Translations under genes and position numbers: made by a program | Shown: positions 1 to 11,640 of the stretch, in pieces | How the letters are laid out: every line of letters begins with the position of its first letter | How positions within the stretch are numbered: the first letter of the stretch is position 1 | Assembly (NCBI RefSeq): GCF_029690045.1 | Contig: NZ_CP121464.1 | Location: 1,364,001 to 1,428,000 of the forward strand | Origin: Janthinobacterium rivuli | GTDB taxonomy: Bacteria; Pseudomonadota; Gammaproteobacteria; Burkholderiales; Burkholderiaceae_D | DNA length: 64,000 nt | Direction of reading: 5' to 3' | Notes under the pieces: generated by a model | What the model saw: only the letters and a program-made list of their open reading frames with translations | Told to the model about the DNA's origin: nothing | Database searches by the model: none

Positions 1-2019
1 ACCATCCGCGAAACGCGCGATATCGACCTGCCGCTGGCCGCGCGCCATTTTTATCACCACGCTGGCTGGGCGCAGCTGCAGTCGGAAGAATTCGCCGACT
101 ACCGCGCCGTGGGCGTGGTGGGCCAGATCGTGCCATGGAATTTCCCCCTGCTGATGCTGTCGTGGAAAATCGCTCCGGCCCTGGCGGCCGGTAACACGGT
201 GGTCTTCAAGCCGGCCGAATTCACGTCGCTGACGGCCATGCTGTTCGCCGAATTGTGCGTGCAGGCGGGCGTGCCGGCTGGCGTCGTCAACATCGTCACC
301 GGCGACGGCAGAGTGGGCTCGGCCATCGTCAACCATCCTGGCGTCGACAAGATCGCGTTTACGGGCTCCACGGAAGTGGGCCGCCTGATTCGCGAAGCGA
401 CGGCCGGCAGCGGCAAGAAGCTGTCCCTCGAATTGGGTGGCAAGTCGCCGTTCATCGTCTTTGAAGACGCGGACCTGGATGGCGCCGTGGAAGGCCTGGT
501 CGATTCGATCTGGTTCAACCAGGGCCAGGTGTGCTGCGCCGGTTCGCGCCTGCTGGTGCAGGAATCCATCCAGGAGCGCTTCCTGAACAAGGTGCGCGCC
601 CGCATGGAAAACCTGCGCCTCGGCTCGCCGCTGGACAAATCGATGGACGTGGGCGCGCTGGTCGATCCGGTGCAGCGCCAGCGCATCGCCGCGCTCGTCG
701 ATTCTGCCCGCGCCGAAGGCTGCGACGTGTGGCAGCCGGCGTGCGAATTGCCGGCTGACGGCTCGTGGTTCCCGCCGACCCTGATCACGGGCGCGTCGAC
801 CTCGGCCGCCGTGGCACAGGCTGAAATCTTCGGTCCCGTGCTGGTGGCCATGAGCTTCCGCACGCCGCCTGAAGCGGTGCAGCTGGCGAACAACACGGTG
901 TACGGCCTGGCCGCCAGCGTGTGGACCGAGTCGATCAGCCTGGCGCTCGATATCGCTCCCGCCATCAAGGCTGGCGTGGTGTGGATCAACAGCGCCAACC
1001 AGTTCGACGCGGCGTGCGGTTTCGGCGGCTACCGCGAATCGGGCTTCGGCCGCGAAGGCGGCCGCGAAGGCATGCTGGAATACATGACGGCCCTGGCCGA
1101 AGATGCGCGCCCGGCCTTGCCCGTGGTGGAAGCGAAAGCCAAGGGCAACGTGAAGCCGGCGCCAGCCGATCCGTTCACCATTGACCGCACGGCCAAGATG
1201 TACATCGGCGGCAAGCAGGCGCGCCCTGACAGCGCCTACAGCACCCCGGTGTTTGGCGCGAACGGCGCCTTGCTGGCCGAAGTGGGCGTGGGCAGCCGCA
1301 AGGATATCCGCAACGCCGTCGAGGCAGCCCATAAAGCGTCCGGCTGGACCGGCGCCACGGCGCACAACCGCGCGCAAGTGCTGTACTACATCGCCGAAAA
1401 CCTGGCCGCGCGCGCCGACGAATTCGCCGCCCGCATCGCCGCCATGACGGGCAATAAAAACCCCGAGAAGGAAGTGCAGGCATCGATCGAACGCCTGTTC
1501 TACTACGCCGCCTGGGCCGACAAGTACGACGGCCTTGCGCACCAGCCGCCCACCAAGGGCATCACCGTGGCGCTGAATGAAGCGGTCGGCGTGATCGGCA
1601 TCGTCTGCCCGAACGAAGCGCCTTTGCTGGGCTTCATTTCGCTCGTCGCCCCGGCCATCGCGCTGGGCAACCGCGTGGTGGTGGTGCCATCGGAAGCGCA
1701 TCCGCTTTCCGCGCTGGACCTGTACCAGGTCTTCGACACGTCCGACTTGCCGGGTGGCGTCGTCAACATCATCAGCGGCAACGCGGATGAACTGGCGCGC
1801 ACCCTGGCCACGCACGCCGACATCGACGCCGTCTGGCGCCATGACGGTTCCGCTGAAGGTTGCGCGGAAGTCGAGCGCCTGTCGGCCGGTACCCTGAAGC
1901 GCACCTGGGTCGGTGGCGCCAAGGGCCGCGACTGGTACAGCGCCGCCCAAAGCGGTGGCCGCGCCGTGCTGGCGCATGCGTCGCAAGTGAAAAACGTGTG
2001 GATTCCTTACGGCGTCTGA
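1..2019 (+). CDS. Two-domain aldehyde dehydrogenase (ALDH16-like), 5' partial
   Basis: The reading frame is open from base 1, so the start lies outside the window. The first ALDH domain shows a PWNFPLLM cofactor-site motif, FTGSTEVGR, ELGGKSP and the nucleophile motif GQVCCAGSR (Cys codons about 532-537). After about base 1180 a second ALDH-like domain begins (MYIGGKQARP, later GIVCPNEAPLLGF). It ends before any recognisable catalytic Cys segment. A catalytic domain followed by a shortened, Cys-less repeat is the architecture of the ALDH16 family. The next genes are deoA and cdd, so the likely role is NAD-dependent oxidation of acetaldehyde produced from deoxyribose 5-phosphate; the aldolase gene deoC may lie upstream. 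The family call is firm. The substrate is inferred from context. Confidence 0.88.
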   Translation, partial: TIRETRDIDLPLAARHFYHHAGWAQLQSEEFADYRAVGVVGQIVPWNFPLLMLSWKIAPALAAGNTVVFKPAEFTSLTAMLFAELCVQAGVPAGVVNIVTGDGRVGSAIVNHPGVDKIAFTGSTEVGRLIREATAGSGKKLSLELGGKSPFIVFEDADLDGAVEGLVDSIWFNQGQVCCAGSRLLVQESIQERFLNKVRARMENLRLGSPLDKSMDVGALVDPVQRQRIAALVDSARAEGCDVWQPACELPADGSWFPPTLITGASTSAAVAQAEIFGPVLVAMSFRTPPEAVQLANNTVYGLAASVWTESISLALDIAPAIKAGVVWINSANQFDAACGFGGYRESGFGREGGREGMLEYMTALAEDARPALPVVEAKAKGNVKPAPADPFTIDRTAKMYIGGKQARPDSAYSTPVFGANGALLAEVGVGSRKDIRNAVEAAHKASGWTGATAHNRAQVLYYIAENLAARADEFAARIAAMTGNKNPEKEVQASIERLFYYAAWADKYDGLAHQPPTKGITVALNEAVGVIGIVCPNEAPLLGFISLVAPAIALGNRVVVVPSEAHPLSALDLYQVFDTSDLPGGVVNIISGNADELARTLATHADIDAVWRHDGSAEGCAEVERLSAGTLKRTWVGGAKGRDWYSAAQSGGRAVLAHASQVKNVWIPYGV

Positions 2020-2041
2020 TAAGCAACTAGCGTTGCAAAGC

Positions 2042-2070
2042 TGGGGTCAGAACCGTAGGGACTGACCCCA
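2042..2070. repeat. GGGGTC-type intergenic hairpin, copy 1
   Basis: An inverted repeat with arms TGGGGTCAG and CTGACCCCA (9 bp) surrounds an 11-nt loop. It lies in the gap between the aldehyde dehydrogenase gene and deoA. Related hairpins occur at 3441-3467 and 11582-11608. It is not followed by a T-run, so a simple terminator is unlikely. Confidence 0.7.
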
Positions 2071-2095
2071 AATTTATTATGATCGGAGTTAAACC

Positions 2096-3418
2096 ATGTT
2101 TTTAACCCAGGAAATCATCCGCAAGAAGCGCGACAAGGGCGTATTGAGCGCCGAGGAAATCCAGTTTTTCGTGCGTGGCATCACTGACGGCAGCGTCAGC
2201 GAAGGCCAGATCGCGGCGCTGGGCATGGCCGTCTATTTCAACGACATGAACATGGACGAGCGCGTGGCGTTCACCCTGGCCATGCGCGATTCCGGCCAGG
2301 TGCTGGACTGGCGTTCGCTGAACCTGCCTGGCCCCATCGTCGACAAGCATTCGACGGGCGGCGTGGGCGACGTCGTCTCCCTGCTGCTGGGTCCCATGGT
2401 CGCCGCGTGCGGCGGTTACGTGCCGATGATCTCGGGCCGTGGCCTGGGCCACACGGGCGGCACGCTGGACAAGTTCGACGCCATCCCCGGCTACTGCACG
2501 GTGCCGGACAATGCACTGTTCCGCAAGGTGGTGCAGGAGATCGGCGTGGCCATCATCGGCCAGACGGCGCAGCTGGCGCCGGCCGACAAACGTTTCTACA
2601 GCATCCGCGACGTCACCGCCACGGTGGAATCGGTGGCCATGATCACCGGCTCCATCCTGTCGAAGAAACTGTCGGCCGGCCTGGACGCGCTGGTGATGGA
2701 CGTGAAAGTGGGTTCGGGCGCCTTCATGCCGACCTATGACAAGTCGGTGGAACTGGCCGAGAGCATCGTCGCCGTCGGCAATGGCGCGGGCATGCAGACG
2801 TCGGCGATTCTGACGGACATGAACGAATCGCTGGCGCCGTACGCCGGCAATGCGCTGGAAGTGCGCGGCGCCATGGATTACCTGACGGGCCGTTCGCGTC
2901 CCGCGCGCCTGCACGAAGTCACCCTGGCGCTGTGCGCCGAGATGCTGGTGCTGGGCGGCCTGGCCGCCACCGAGGAAGAAGCGCGCGCCAAGCTGGTGGC
3001 GGCCCTCGATTCCGGCGCAGCGGCCGAACGCTTCTCGCGCATGGTGTCGGCCCTGGGTGGCCCGGCGGATATCGTCGAACATCCGGACAAGCACCTGGAA
3101 ACAGCGCCATTCATCGTGCCGGCGCCAGCGCTGTCAGCCGGCTTTGCCAACGTGCGCGATTGCCGCGCCATCGGCCTGGCCGTGGTGGCCCTGGGCGGTG
3201 GCCGCCGCCGTCCGACCGACAGCATCGATTTCGCCGTCGGCCTGACGGACCTCGTGAGCCTGGGCGAGCAAGTCGCTGTTGGCCAGCCGCTGGCCATGGT
3301 GCACGCGCGCACGGAAGCGGCGGCGCAGCAAGCCGTCAGGGAAATCCAGCAAGCGTATGCCATCAGCGCGGTGGCGTTGACGGGCAATCCGGTGATTTAC
3401 CGTACGATACGACCTTAA
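2096..3418 (+). CDS. deoA: Thymidine phosphorylase
   Basis: A 440-residue protein of the usual family length. It phosphorolyses thymidine and deoxyuridine to the base and 2-deoxyribose 1-phosphate in the cytoplasm. The glycosyltransferase-family-3 signature [10 protein letters not shown] is present near residue 82, followed by [14 protein letters not shown] and the phosphate-site residues in [11 protein letters not shown] ribosome site (GGAG) precedes the ATG by about 7 nt. It lies between the aldehyde dehydrogenase and cdd genes in the same direction, forming a deoxynucleoside degradation operon. The symbol is supported by full-length similarity to the well-known family. Confidence 0.95.
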   Translation: MFLTQEIIRKKRDKGVLSAEEIQFFVRGITDGSVSEGQIAALGMAVYFNDMNMDERVAFTLAMRDSGQVLDWRSLNLPGPIVDKHSTGGVGDVVSLLLGPMVAACGGYVPMISGRGLGHTGGTLDKFDAIPGYCTVPDNALFRKVVQEIGVAIIGQTAQLAPADKRFYSIRDVTATVESVAMITGSILSKKLSAGLDALVMDVKVGSGAFMPTYDKSVELAESIVAVGNGAGMQTSAILTDMNESLAPYAGNALEVRGAMDYLTGRSRPARLHEVTLALCAEMLVLGGLAATEEEARAKLVAALDSGAAAERFSRMVSALGGPADIVEHPDKHLETAPFIVPAPALSAGFANVRDCRAIGLAVVALGGGRRRPTDSIDFAVGLTDLVSLGEQVAVGQPLAMVHARTEAAAQQAVREIQQAYAISAVALTGNPVIYRTIRP

Positions 3419-3440
3419 ACTAAACCCAGAAGCAAAGTCT

Positions 3441-3467
3441 GGGGTCGTACCCTCAGGGTACGACCCC
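3441..3467. repeat. GGGGTC-type intergenic hairpin, copy 2
   Basis: A perfect 12-bp inverted repeat (GGGGTCGTACCC, loop TCA, GGGTACGACCCC) lies 22 nt after the deoA stop and before cdd. It shares the GGGGTC/GACCCC ends with copies at 2042 and 11582, but its inner stem differs. Its position inside an operon argues against strong termination. Confidence 0.75.
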
Positions 3468-3488
3468 GGCATCTGCTGCTGGGGTTGA

Positions 3489-6290
<2,802 letters not shown>

Positions 6291-6301
6291 TGTTCTCCGT
6301 T

Positions 6302-6724
6302 TTACCATGGATCGTAGGTGCCCAGGCTCCAGATGTGGCCTTCCGGGTCGCGGCAGGTAAAGCCCCGTCCGCCGTAATCTTCATCCTTGATGTCGAGCAC
6401 GATCTCGGCGCCGGCTTCACGCGCGCTGCGGTAGACGGCATCGGCATCGCTGACGACCAGGTAGCAGTTTTGCGTGTTGGCGCCGCCGATGTCGGCGGGC
6501 AGTTTCATCAGGCGGCCATAGTCGCTGTCGATGGCTGGCGCCACCATGACCATGCCATTGCCAAAGCTCAGTTGCGCATGGGCAACGCCACCGTTACCGT
6601 CCGGCACGATCAATTGTTTTTCAAAGCCGAGCGCCTTGCACAGCCATTCGATGGCGGCGGGCGCGTCGCGGTAGCGCAGGCAGGGGATGGTCGTCGCTGC
6701 TGTCGCTTTTGCTGTCGTGGTCAT
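6302..6724 (-). CDS. VOC (glyoxalase/bleomycin-resistance-like) family protein
   Basis: A 140-residue protein with two vicinal-oxygen-chelate repeats. The N-terminal half contains TIPCLRYRDAPAAIEWL and ALGFEKQL. The C-terminal half has GADAVY-like spacing (SDADAVYRSAREAGAE) and ends in the conserved FTCRDPEGHIWSLG. This is the PhnB-like subgroup, whose members often have no known reaction. It is 11 nt upstream of the dipeptidase gene and probably co-transcribed. Function is unassigned. Confidence 0.82.
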   Translation of the reverse strand: MTTTAKATAATTIPCLRYRDAPAAIEWLCKALGFEKQLIVPDGNGGVAHAQLSFGNGMVMVAPAIDSDYGRLMKLPADIGGANTQNCYLVVSDADAVYRSAREAGAEIVLDIKDEDYGGRGFTCRDPEGHIWSLGTYDPW

Positions 6725-6884
6725 CAGAAAACTCCTATGGCTGTGGGGGAGTAGCTTCGATCATGGATACTGTCTGGCGTTCCATATCCATACCAACCAT
6801 CGGGATAGGGTTGATGCCCGTCAGTGCTACGTCCCGCCATAGTGCCATAGAACAATCCTTGCACTCTTGCCACAACGCAAATTT

Positions 6885-7154
6885 TTATTGCGGTGACTGC
6901 GACGAGTTCGCTGCCTTCGTGTCCGTGTCCGTGTCGTCGCCGTTGCTTGCCCATCTGAGCAGCATCACAAGCGCAAACAACATGATGGCCAGCGGCAAGA
7001 TGGTGATCAGGAACGCCATGCCCAGGCAGCATGCCAGCAGCATGGGCCAGGACATGGCGCGCAAGGCGGCCAAGCCCTGGCGCGTGTAGGCGCACAGCTC
7101 GTTCCAGAAAGCGCTGAAGGAAGTGCTGCCCGGTGCCGCATTGAGGTCTTTCAT
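6885..7154 (-). CDS. Small membrane protein of unknown function
   Basis: An 89-residue protein with a central hydrophobic stretch (WPMLLACCLGMAFLITILP and beyond) long enough for one or two helices, and an acidic tail with TDTDTK. The start at 7154 is chosen for the AGGAGA ribosome site 5 nt upstream; longer in-frame starts lack one. I do not recognise the family. The 160 nt between it and the VOC gene show no gene I can support. Confidence 0.6.
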   Translation of the reverse strand: MKDLNAAPGSTSFSAFWNELCAYTRQGLAALRAMSWPMLLACCLGMAFLITILPLAIMLFALVMLLRWASNGDDTDTDTKAANSSQSPQ

Positions 7155-7296
7155 GCCGTTCTCCTGTCGTGTGGATGCCGCTGCCGTATGCATGCTGGCA
7201 ATGAAGCCACTATAGGCAAAACCTTGCTGCCGGGCATCGCGTATGCGACGAATGGCAGGAATGGTGGACCGAACTGCGACAAACCGGGACAAGCGG

Positions 7297-7812
7297 TTAT
7301 TCAAACACCTTGAGTTTCAGCTGGAAACTGAGGGCGCCATACAGGCGGTCCTTGTAGGACGGCACGATGGCGATATTCACGCCCACGCGCTGGTATTCAT
7401 AGCTGATGGTGGGCACCAGGGCCGGGAACCAGCCGCCATCGCGCATCTTCGGATAGCCGCTGAAGCCGCCAACGACGGCGCCGACGCGCAGCGGGCCTAC
7501 CTTGATCGGCTGGTAGTACACGCCCAGGTAGTTCGAGTAGGCGCGGTCGCTATTGTAGAAGCGGCCAGCCGTGACCGAGGCGACCGTGGAAAAGCGGTAT
7601 TCGGCGCCCAGGCCCGGATTGCTGTCGTTCAGGTTCTTGTCGCGCTGAAAGTGATACGAATAAAAGCCCGCGTTGAGCCAGGTTTCGCTCAGCGGCTGAT
7701 TTTCTATCATGCCGACTGTCTGCGCCTGTGCCGCGCCCGCCACTGCCAGCAGCGCCGCGCAGGCAGCTTTGCCCAGCAATGACGCGGTGCGCGCCGATGA
7801 CCATTGTTTCAT
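7297..7812 (-). CDS. Predicted small outer-membrane beta-barrel protein
   Basis: A 171-residue protein. A signal peptide with a basic start (MKQWSSARTASLLGK) and an AQA-type cleavage site is followed by alternating-pattern strands such as WLNAGFYSYHFQR, GLGAEYRFS and GALSFQLKLKVFE, ending in an aromatic/acidic tail. The composition and length fit an eight-stranded barrel. A PagP/PagL-like or surface-lipid role is possible, but no catalytic motif is certain. The start at 7812 is supported by AAGGA upstream; an in-frame ATG at 7869 would add residues before the signal peptide. Confidence 0.6.
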   Translation of the reverse strand: MKQWSSARTASLLGKAACAALLAVAGAAQAQTVGMIENQPLSETWLNAGFYSYHFQRDKNLNDSNPGLGAEYRFSTVASVTAGRFYNSDRAYSNYLGVYYQPIKVGPLRVGAVVGGFSGYPKMRDGGWFPALVPTISYEYQRVGVNIAIVPSYKDRLYGALSFQLKLKVFE

Positions 7813-7903
7813 GCCTGTTCCTTGTCCTGTCGATATGGCGCCGCCAATGCAAGCGCTCCAGCGCGCCATGCTATCACTGCCAGATTGTTCATTGGAAATT
7901 TCA

Positions 7904-8581
7904 TCACGTGCCCGGCGCAGCGCCAGGCAGGGCGATGGCCGCCTGCACCATGTGCGTGAGCAGGATTTCCGCGTCCTCGTAGTCCTTGCGCGTGAGCTGC
8001 TTGCGCTCCAGCACCAGGGTCATCTGCGCTGAAAAATCCGCATACGATTGCGTCATGGCCCAGATGGCGAACATCAGGTGAGTGGCGTTGACGGGCGCGA
8101 TCCTGCCGGCGGCGATCCACGCTTCGAAGACGGCGATATCCTTGCGCAGCAGGGGCACGACTCTTTCTCGTATCTGCGCGCCGTACAGGGGCGCGCCATT
8201 GATCACCTCCAGCGCATACACGCGCGAAGCCCACGGCTGTTCGCGCGAAAAACGCAGCTTGGCGCCGATGTACGCGCGCAGCACGTCGCGCGGCTCGTCG
8301 TGTTCATTGGCCAGCATATCCATGCGTGCCAGCCAGTCGTCGAGCACATCGTCGAGCACGCGCTGGTACAGCAGCTGCTTGGACGGGAAGTAATACATCA
8401 GGTTTTGCTTCGACAGGCCGGCCCGCTCGGCGATGGTGGCGATCGACGCGCCTTCATAGCCGCTTTCCGCAAATACGCGCACGGCTTGTGCCAGGATGTC
8501 CGCTTCCAGGCGGTCGCGGTTTTGCAGGCGCCGGCCGCCGGCATTTTTCACGGGAAGGGCAGGGGATTTGTCGCTGGCCAT
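7904..8581 (-). CDS. TetR-family regulator, RutR-like
   Basis: A 225-residue repressor. The N-terminal helix-turn-helix contains GASIATIAERAGLSKQNLMYYFPSKQ, as two adjacent halves of the TetR signature. The C-terminal half resembles the YcdC/RutR ligand domain (REQPWASRVYALEVINGAP). RutR senses uracil and thymine in E. coli. The gene sits 10 nt downstream of the mocR-type gene and next to a complete pyrimidine-degradation cluster, so a pyrimidine-responsive role is likely. This role is inferred from family and context; no RutR consensus palindrome was found upstream. Confidence 0.8.
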   Translation of the reverse strand: MASDKSPALPVKNAGGRRLQNRDRLEADILAQAVRVFAESGYEGASIATIAERAGLSKQNLMYYFPSKQLLYQRVLDDVLDDWLARMDMLANEHDEPRDVLRAYIGAKLRFSREQPWASRVYALEVINGAPLYGAQIRERVVPLLRKDIAVFEAWIAAGRIAPVNATHLMFAIWAMTQSYADFSAQMTLVLERKQLTRKDYEDAEILLTHMVQAAIALPGAAPGT

Positions 8582-8591
8582 GGCGGGTTCT

Positions 8592-10049
8592 TTAGCGTGG
8601 GCGGATCGATTGCAGGAATGCCTGCAGCACGGGGGTATCGGTGTAGGCCACGTTGAAGCGGAACCACACCGTCTCGGGCGCGCGCAGCATGAAAAATTCG
8701 TTCGGCGACAGCAGGATGCCCGCCTTCAAGGCCATGTCGGCGATGATCTTGCCATTCCATTCCGGCGTCTGGATAGTGGGCCAGCCGGCGCTGACGAACA
8801 TGCCGCCGCGGGGACGCGCCACGGGCGCCATGCCCGCCTGCGTCAGGCAGTCGATACTGCGCTCGCGGGCTGCATCGAGCTGCGCCACCAGCCGTTCCAC
8901 CATGCGCTTGTAGGGCCGCGCGGACACGGCGTGGTAGACGGCGCGCTCGTTGATTTCCGACGTCGTCAGTCCCGCCAGCATTTTCACGCGCACCAGTTCA
9001 GCCACCAGCGACGGCGAGGCGCAAATCGAGCCCACGCGCAGCACGGGCGACAGGGTCTTGGAAAAACTGCCCACGCGGATCACGCGGCGCAAGCCGTCCA
9101 TGGCCGCCAGCGATGCTTCGCCGCGCGCCGCCAGTTCGCGGTAGATATCGTCTTCCACCAGCCAGAAATCGAATTGCTCGGCCAGTGCCAGCAGGCGGTG
9201 CGTTTGCGCCTGGCTCAGCGATGTTCCCAGCGGATTTTGCAGCACCGTGTTGACGAACATCAGCTTCGGCTGCGTGCGCGCCGCTTCAACGGCCAGCGCA
9301 TCGAGATCGAGGCCCGCCTCGCCGCGCGCAATGCCCACGGGGATGCAGCCGTGATGGCGGATCAGCGACTGCAGATTGCTGTAGCCGGGGTCTTCCACCA
9401 GCACCGTGTCGCCGGGCTTGGTCAGGCTGCGCAAGATCAAGTCAAAAGCATGCGTGGCGCCGTGCGTCAGCAAGACCTGGTCCGGCTCCACCTGGAACAG
9501 CTCTTCCGACAGGCTGGTGGCCAGGTGCTGGCGCAGCGAGGGAAAGCCGAGAGGATGGCCATAGCCGCGCAATCGGCTGGCGGGAATGCGCATGGCCTGA
9601 CGCACGGCATCGAGCACGGTCGCTTCGCCATACATCTCGGGCGGCAGCCACCCGGCGCCCACGGGCAGGGCGTCGGACACGCCCGAGTACAGGTCCGGCG
9701 TGAGGGCGTCGATGGCGGTCGGACTCGCGTGTACGGCGGCCTGCGGCGAGGCGGCGATATCGTGGCGCGCGACGAAGTAGCCGGAACCACGGCGCGACGA
9801 CAGCAGGCCGAGGTTGACCAGGCGGTCGTACGATTCGACGACGGTAAACGTCGACACGCCATTGCAGCGGGCGAACTGGCGCACGGACGGCATGCGCGTG
9901 CCGATGCGCAGAGCGCGGCTGCCCACCATGACGCTGATGGCGATGACGATCTGCTCGACGAGGCCGCCCTTCTTCTGGCGGTCGATGTCCAGCACGGGCC
10001 AGCCGCTTGCTTGCTCGGGGGCATCGTCTGTGCTGTCGCTGTGCTTCAC
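8592..10049 (-). CDS. MocR-type regulator (GntR wHTH fused to aminotransferase fold)
   Basis: A 485-residue protein. An N-terminal GntR winged helix (RIGTRMPSVRQFARC, GVSTFTVVESYDRL) is followed by a fold-type-I aminotransferase domain with the PLP-lysine motif SFSKTLSPVLRVG. The start is GTG with an AAGGAG site 5 nt upstream. It is divergent from the beta-alanine transaminase gene across a 201-nt gap. MocR proteins usually control the adjacent divergent genes and sense an amino compound bound as a PLP adduct. Beta-alanine would be the logical effector here, but that is inference. Confidence 0.88.
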   Translation of the reverse strand: MKHSDSTDDAPEQASGWPVLDIDRQKKGGLVEQIVIAISVMVGSRALRIGTRMPSVRQFARCNGVSTFTVVESYDRLVNLGLLSSRRGSGYFVARHDIAASPQAAVHASPTAIDALTPDLYSGVSDALPVGAGWLPPEMYGEATVLDAVRQAMRIPASRLRGYGHPLGFPSLRQHLATSLSEELFQVEPDQVLLTHGATHAFDLILRSLTKPGDTVLVEDPGYSNLQSLIRHHGCIPVGIARGEAGLDLDALAVEAARTQPKLMFVNTVLQNPLGTSLSQAQTHRLLALAEQFDFWLVEDDIYRELAARGEASLAAMDGLRRVIRVGSFSKTLSPVLRVGSICASPSLVAELVRVKMLAGLTTSEINERAVYHAVSARPYKRMVERLVAQLDAARERSIDCLTQAGMAPVARPRGGMFVSAGWPTIQTPEWNGKIIADMALKAGILLSPNEFFMLRAPETVWFRFNVAYTDTPVLQAFLQSIRPR

Positions 10050-10250
10050 GGTGGCTCCTTATGCTGCCTTGCACAAAACTGTAGTGGTTTTTTGACCTGT
10101 ACGGTTGGGGTACTTTGCCGTTTGTGTATCTGTGCCATTGGGGATGGCCTGTCTATTATTACATCAGCTTTTTGCCAACTGGTAAATTATTTTACGCTTC
10201 GTCAAAAACGATCCTGGCCCCGCGCCAGCCCCCATCCCAAGGAGAAGGTC
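10050..10250. promoter_or_regulatory. Divergent control region, mocR-type gene / pyrimidine operon
   Basis: A 201-nt gap between divergent genes, noticeably richer in A+T than its flanks. It contains the palindrome GTAAA-TTAT-TTTAC (10182-10195) and a GTAC-rich segment around 10100. No sigma-70 pair with good match and spacing was identified. It most likely carries the operators of the MocR-type and perhaps RutR-like regulators. The individual sites are not assigned. Confidence 0.5.
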
Positions 10251-11567
10251 ATGAACGAAACAAGGCCGGAATCGATGTCGGCATTCTGGATGCCGTTTAC
10301 GAACAACCGTGATTTCAAGGCCAACCCGCGCCTGCTGGTGTCGGCCGAAGGCATGTACTACAAGGACGTCGATGGCAACGCCATCCTCGATGGCACGGCG
10401 GGACTGTGGTGCGTGCCGTGCGGCCATGCGCAGCCGAAAATCGTCGGCGCCATCCGCGAGATGGTGGGCCAGCTGGACTTCGCGCCCACCTTCCAGATGG
10501 GCCATCCGGCCGCCTTCGAGCTGGCGGAAAAACTGATGGATTACACGGGGCATAAATTCGGCCACGTCTTCTACACCAATTCCGGTTCCGAGGCCGTCGA
10601 CACGGCCTTGAAGATCGCGCTGGCCTACCACCGGGCGCGCGGCGAGGGCGCACGCACGCGCCTGATCGGCCGCGAACGCGGCTACCACGGCGTGGGCTTT
10701 GGCGGCATTTCCGTGGGCGGCATCGGCGGCAACCGCAAAACCTTCGGCCCCTTGCTGCCGGGCGTGGACCACCTGCCGCACACGCACAACCTGGACAAGA
10801 ATGCCTACACGGTGGGCGAGCCGGAATACGGCACCCACCTGGCCGATGAACTGGAACGCATCGTCGCCCTGCACGACGCCTCGACGATTGCCGCCGTCAT
10901 CGTCGAACCGGTGGCCGGCTCCACGGGCGTGCTGATCCCGCCGAAAGGCTATCTGAAACGCTTGCGCGAACTGTGCACCAAGCACGGCATCCTCTTGATC
11001 TTCGATGAAGTCATCACGGGTTTCGGCCGCATGACGACGCCATTTGCAGCCGACTATTTCGACGTCGAGCCGGATCTGATGACGACGGCCAAGGGCCTGA
11101 CCAACGGCATGGTGCCGATGGGCGCCGTGTTCAGCAAAAAGTATATCCACGACGCTTTCATGGATGCGCCACCCGGCATTGAACTGTTCCACGGCTACAC
11201 GTATTCCGGCCACCCGCTCGCGTGCGCCGCCTCGCTGGCGACCCTGCAAGTGTTCGAGGAACAGGACATCCTCGGTCACGCCAAAGCGATGCAGGCGTAT
11301 TGGAGCGACGCCGTGCATTCGCTGAAAGGCCTGCCGCACGTGATCGACTTGCGCAGCATCGGGCTGATCGCCGGCATCGAACTCGACCCCATCGCCGGCA
11401 AGCCCGGTACGCGCGCCTTCAACGCCTTCAAGCAAGCCTTCGCCGACGGCGTGCTGATACGCACGACGGGCGACATCATCGCCCTGTCGCCGCCGCTGGT
11501 GCTGGAAAAACAGCATGTCGACGAGCTGTTTGGCAAGCTGGCCAAGGTACTCAAAAATCTCGATTGA
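10251..11567 (+). CDS. Class III aminotransferase, probable beta-alanine:pyruvate transaminase
   Basis: A 438-residue PLP enzyme of the omega-aminotransferase class. The N-terminal FWMPFTNNRDFK is typical of beta-alanine:pyruvate transaminases. The PLP lysine lies in TTAKGLTNGMVPMGAV, and IFDEVITGFGR carries the cofactor Asp. The ATG follows GGAGAAGGTC. It would convert beta-alanine to malonate semialdehyde, which is the substrate of the next gene product. Its place as first gene of a uracil-degradation cluster supports this over other omega-amino acids. Confidence 0.9.
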   Translation: MNETRPESMSAFWMPFTNNRDFKANPRLLVSAEGMYYKDVDGNAILDGTAGLWCVPCGHAQPKIVGAIREMVGQLDFAPTFQMGHPAAFELAEKLMDYTGHKFGHVFYTNSGSEAVDTALKIALAYHRARGEGARTRLIGRERGYHGVGFGGISVGGIGGNRKTFGPLLPGVDHLPHTHNLDKNAYTVGEPEYGTHLADELERIVALHDASTIAAVIVEPVAGSTGVLIPPKGYLKRLRELCTKHGILLIFDEVITGFGRMTTPFAADYFDVEPDLMTTAKGLTNGMVPMGAVFSKKYIHDAFMDAPPGIELFHGYTYSGHPLACAASLATLQVFEEQDILGHAKAMQAYWSDAVHSLKGLPHVIDLRSIGLIAGIELDPIAGKPGTRAFNAFKQAFADGVLIRTTGDIIALSPPLVLEKQHVDELFGKLAKVLKNLD

Positions 11568-11581
11568 GACGGCGTCAACCC

Positions 11582-11608
11582 GGGGTCAGACCCGTTGGGT
11601 CTGACCCC
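11582..11608. repeat. GGGGTC-type intergenic hairpin, copy 3
   Basis: A perfect 12-bp inverted repeat (GGGGTCAGACCC, loop GTT, GGGTCTGACCCC) lies 14 nt after the transaminase stop. It is followed by CAGCATTTTTT, so this copy could also attenuate transcription before the mmsA-like gene. It belongs to the same family as the hairpins at 2042 and 3441. Confidence 0.75.
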
Positions 11609-11640
11609 AGCATTTTTTGGGTTTATAAAGAGGAATACCA

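Noticed and set aside
7297..7812. Assignment as PagP or PagL lipid-A enzyme
   Set aside because: The barrel pattern fits, but I could not identify the required catalytic His/Ser residues in context.
8496..10250. Long plus-strand reading frame running into the beta-alanine transaminase
   Set aside because: The upstream part is antisense to the TetR and MocR genes and has no homologous features. The real start is the ATG at 10251 with a strong ribosome site.
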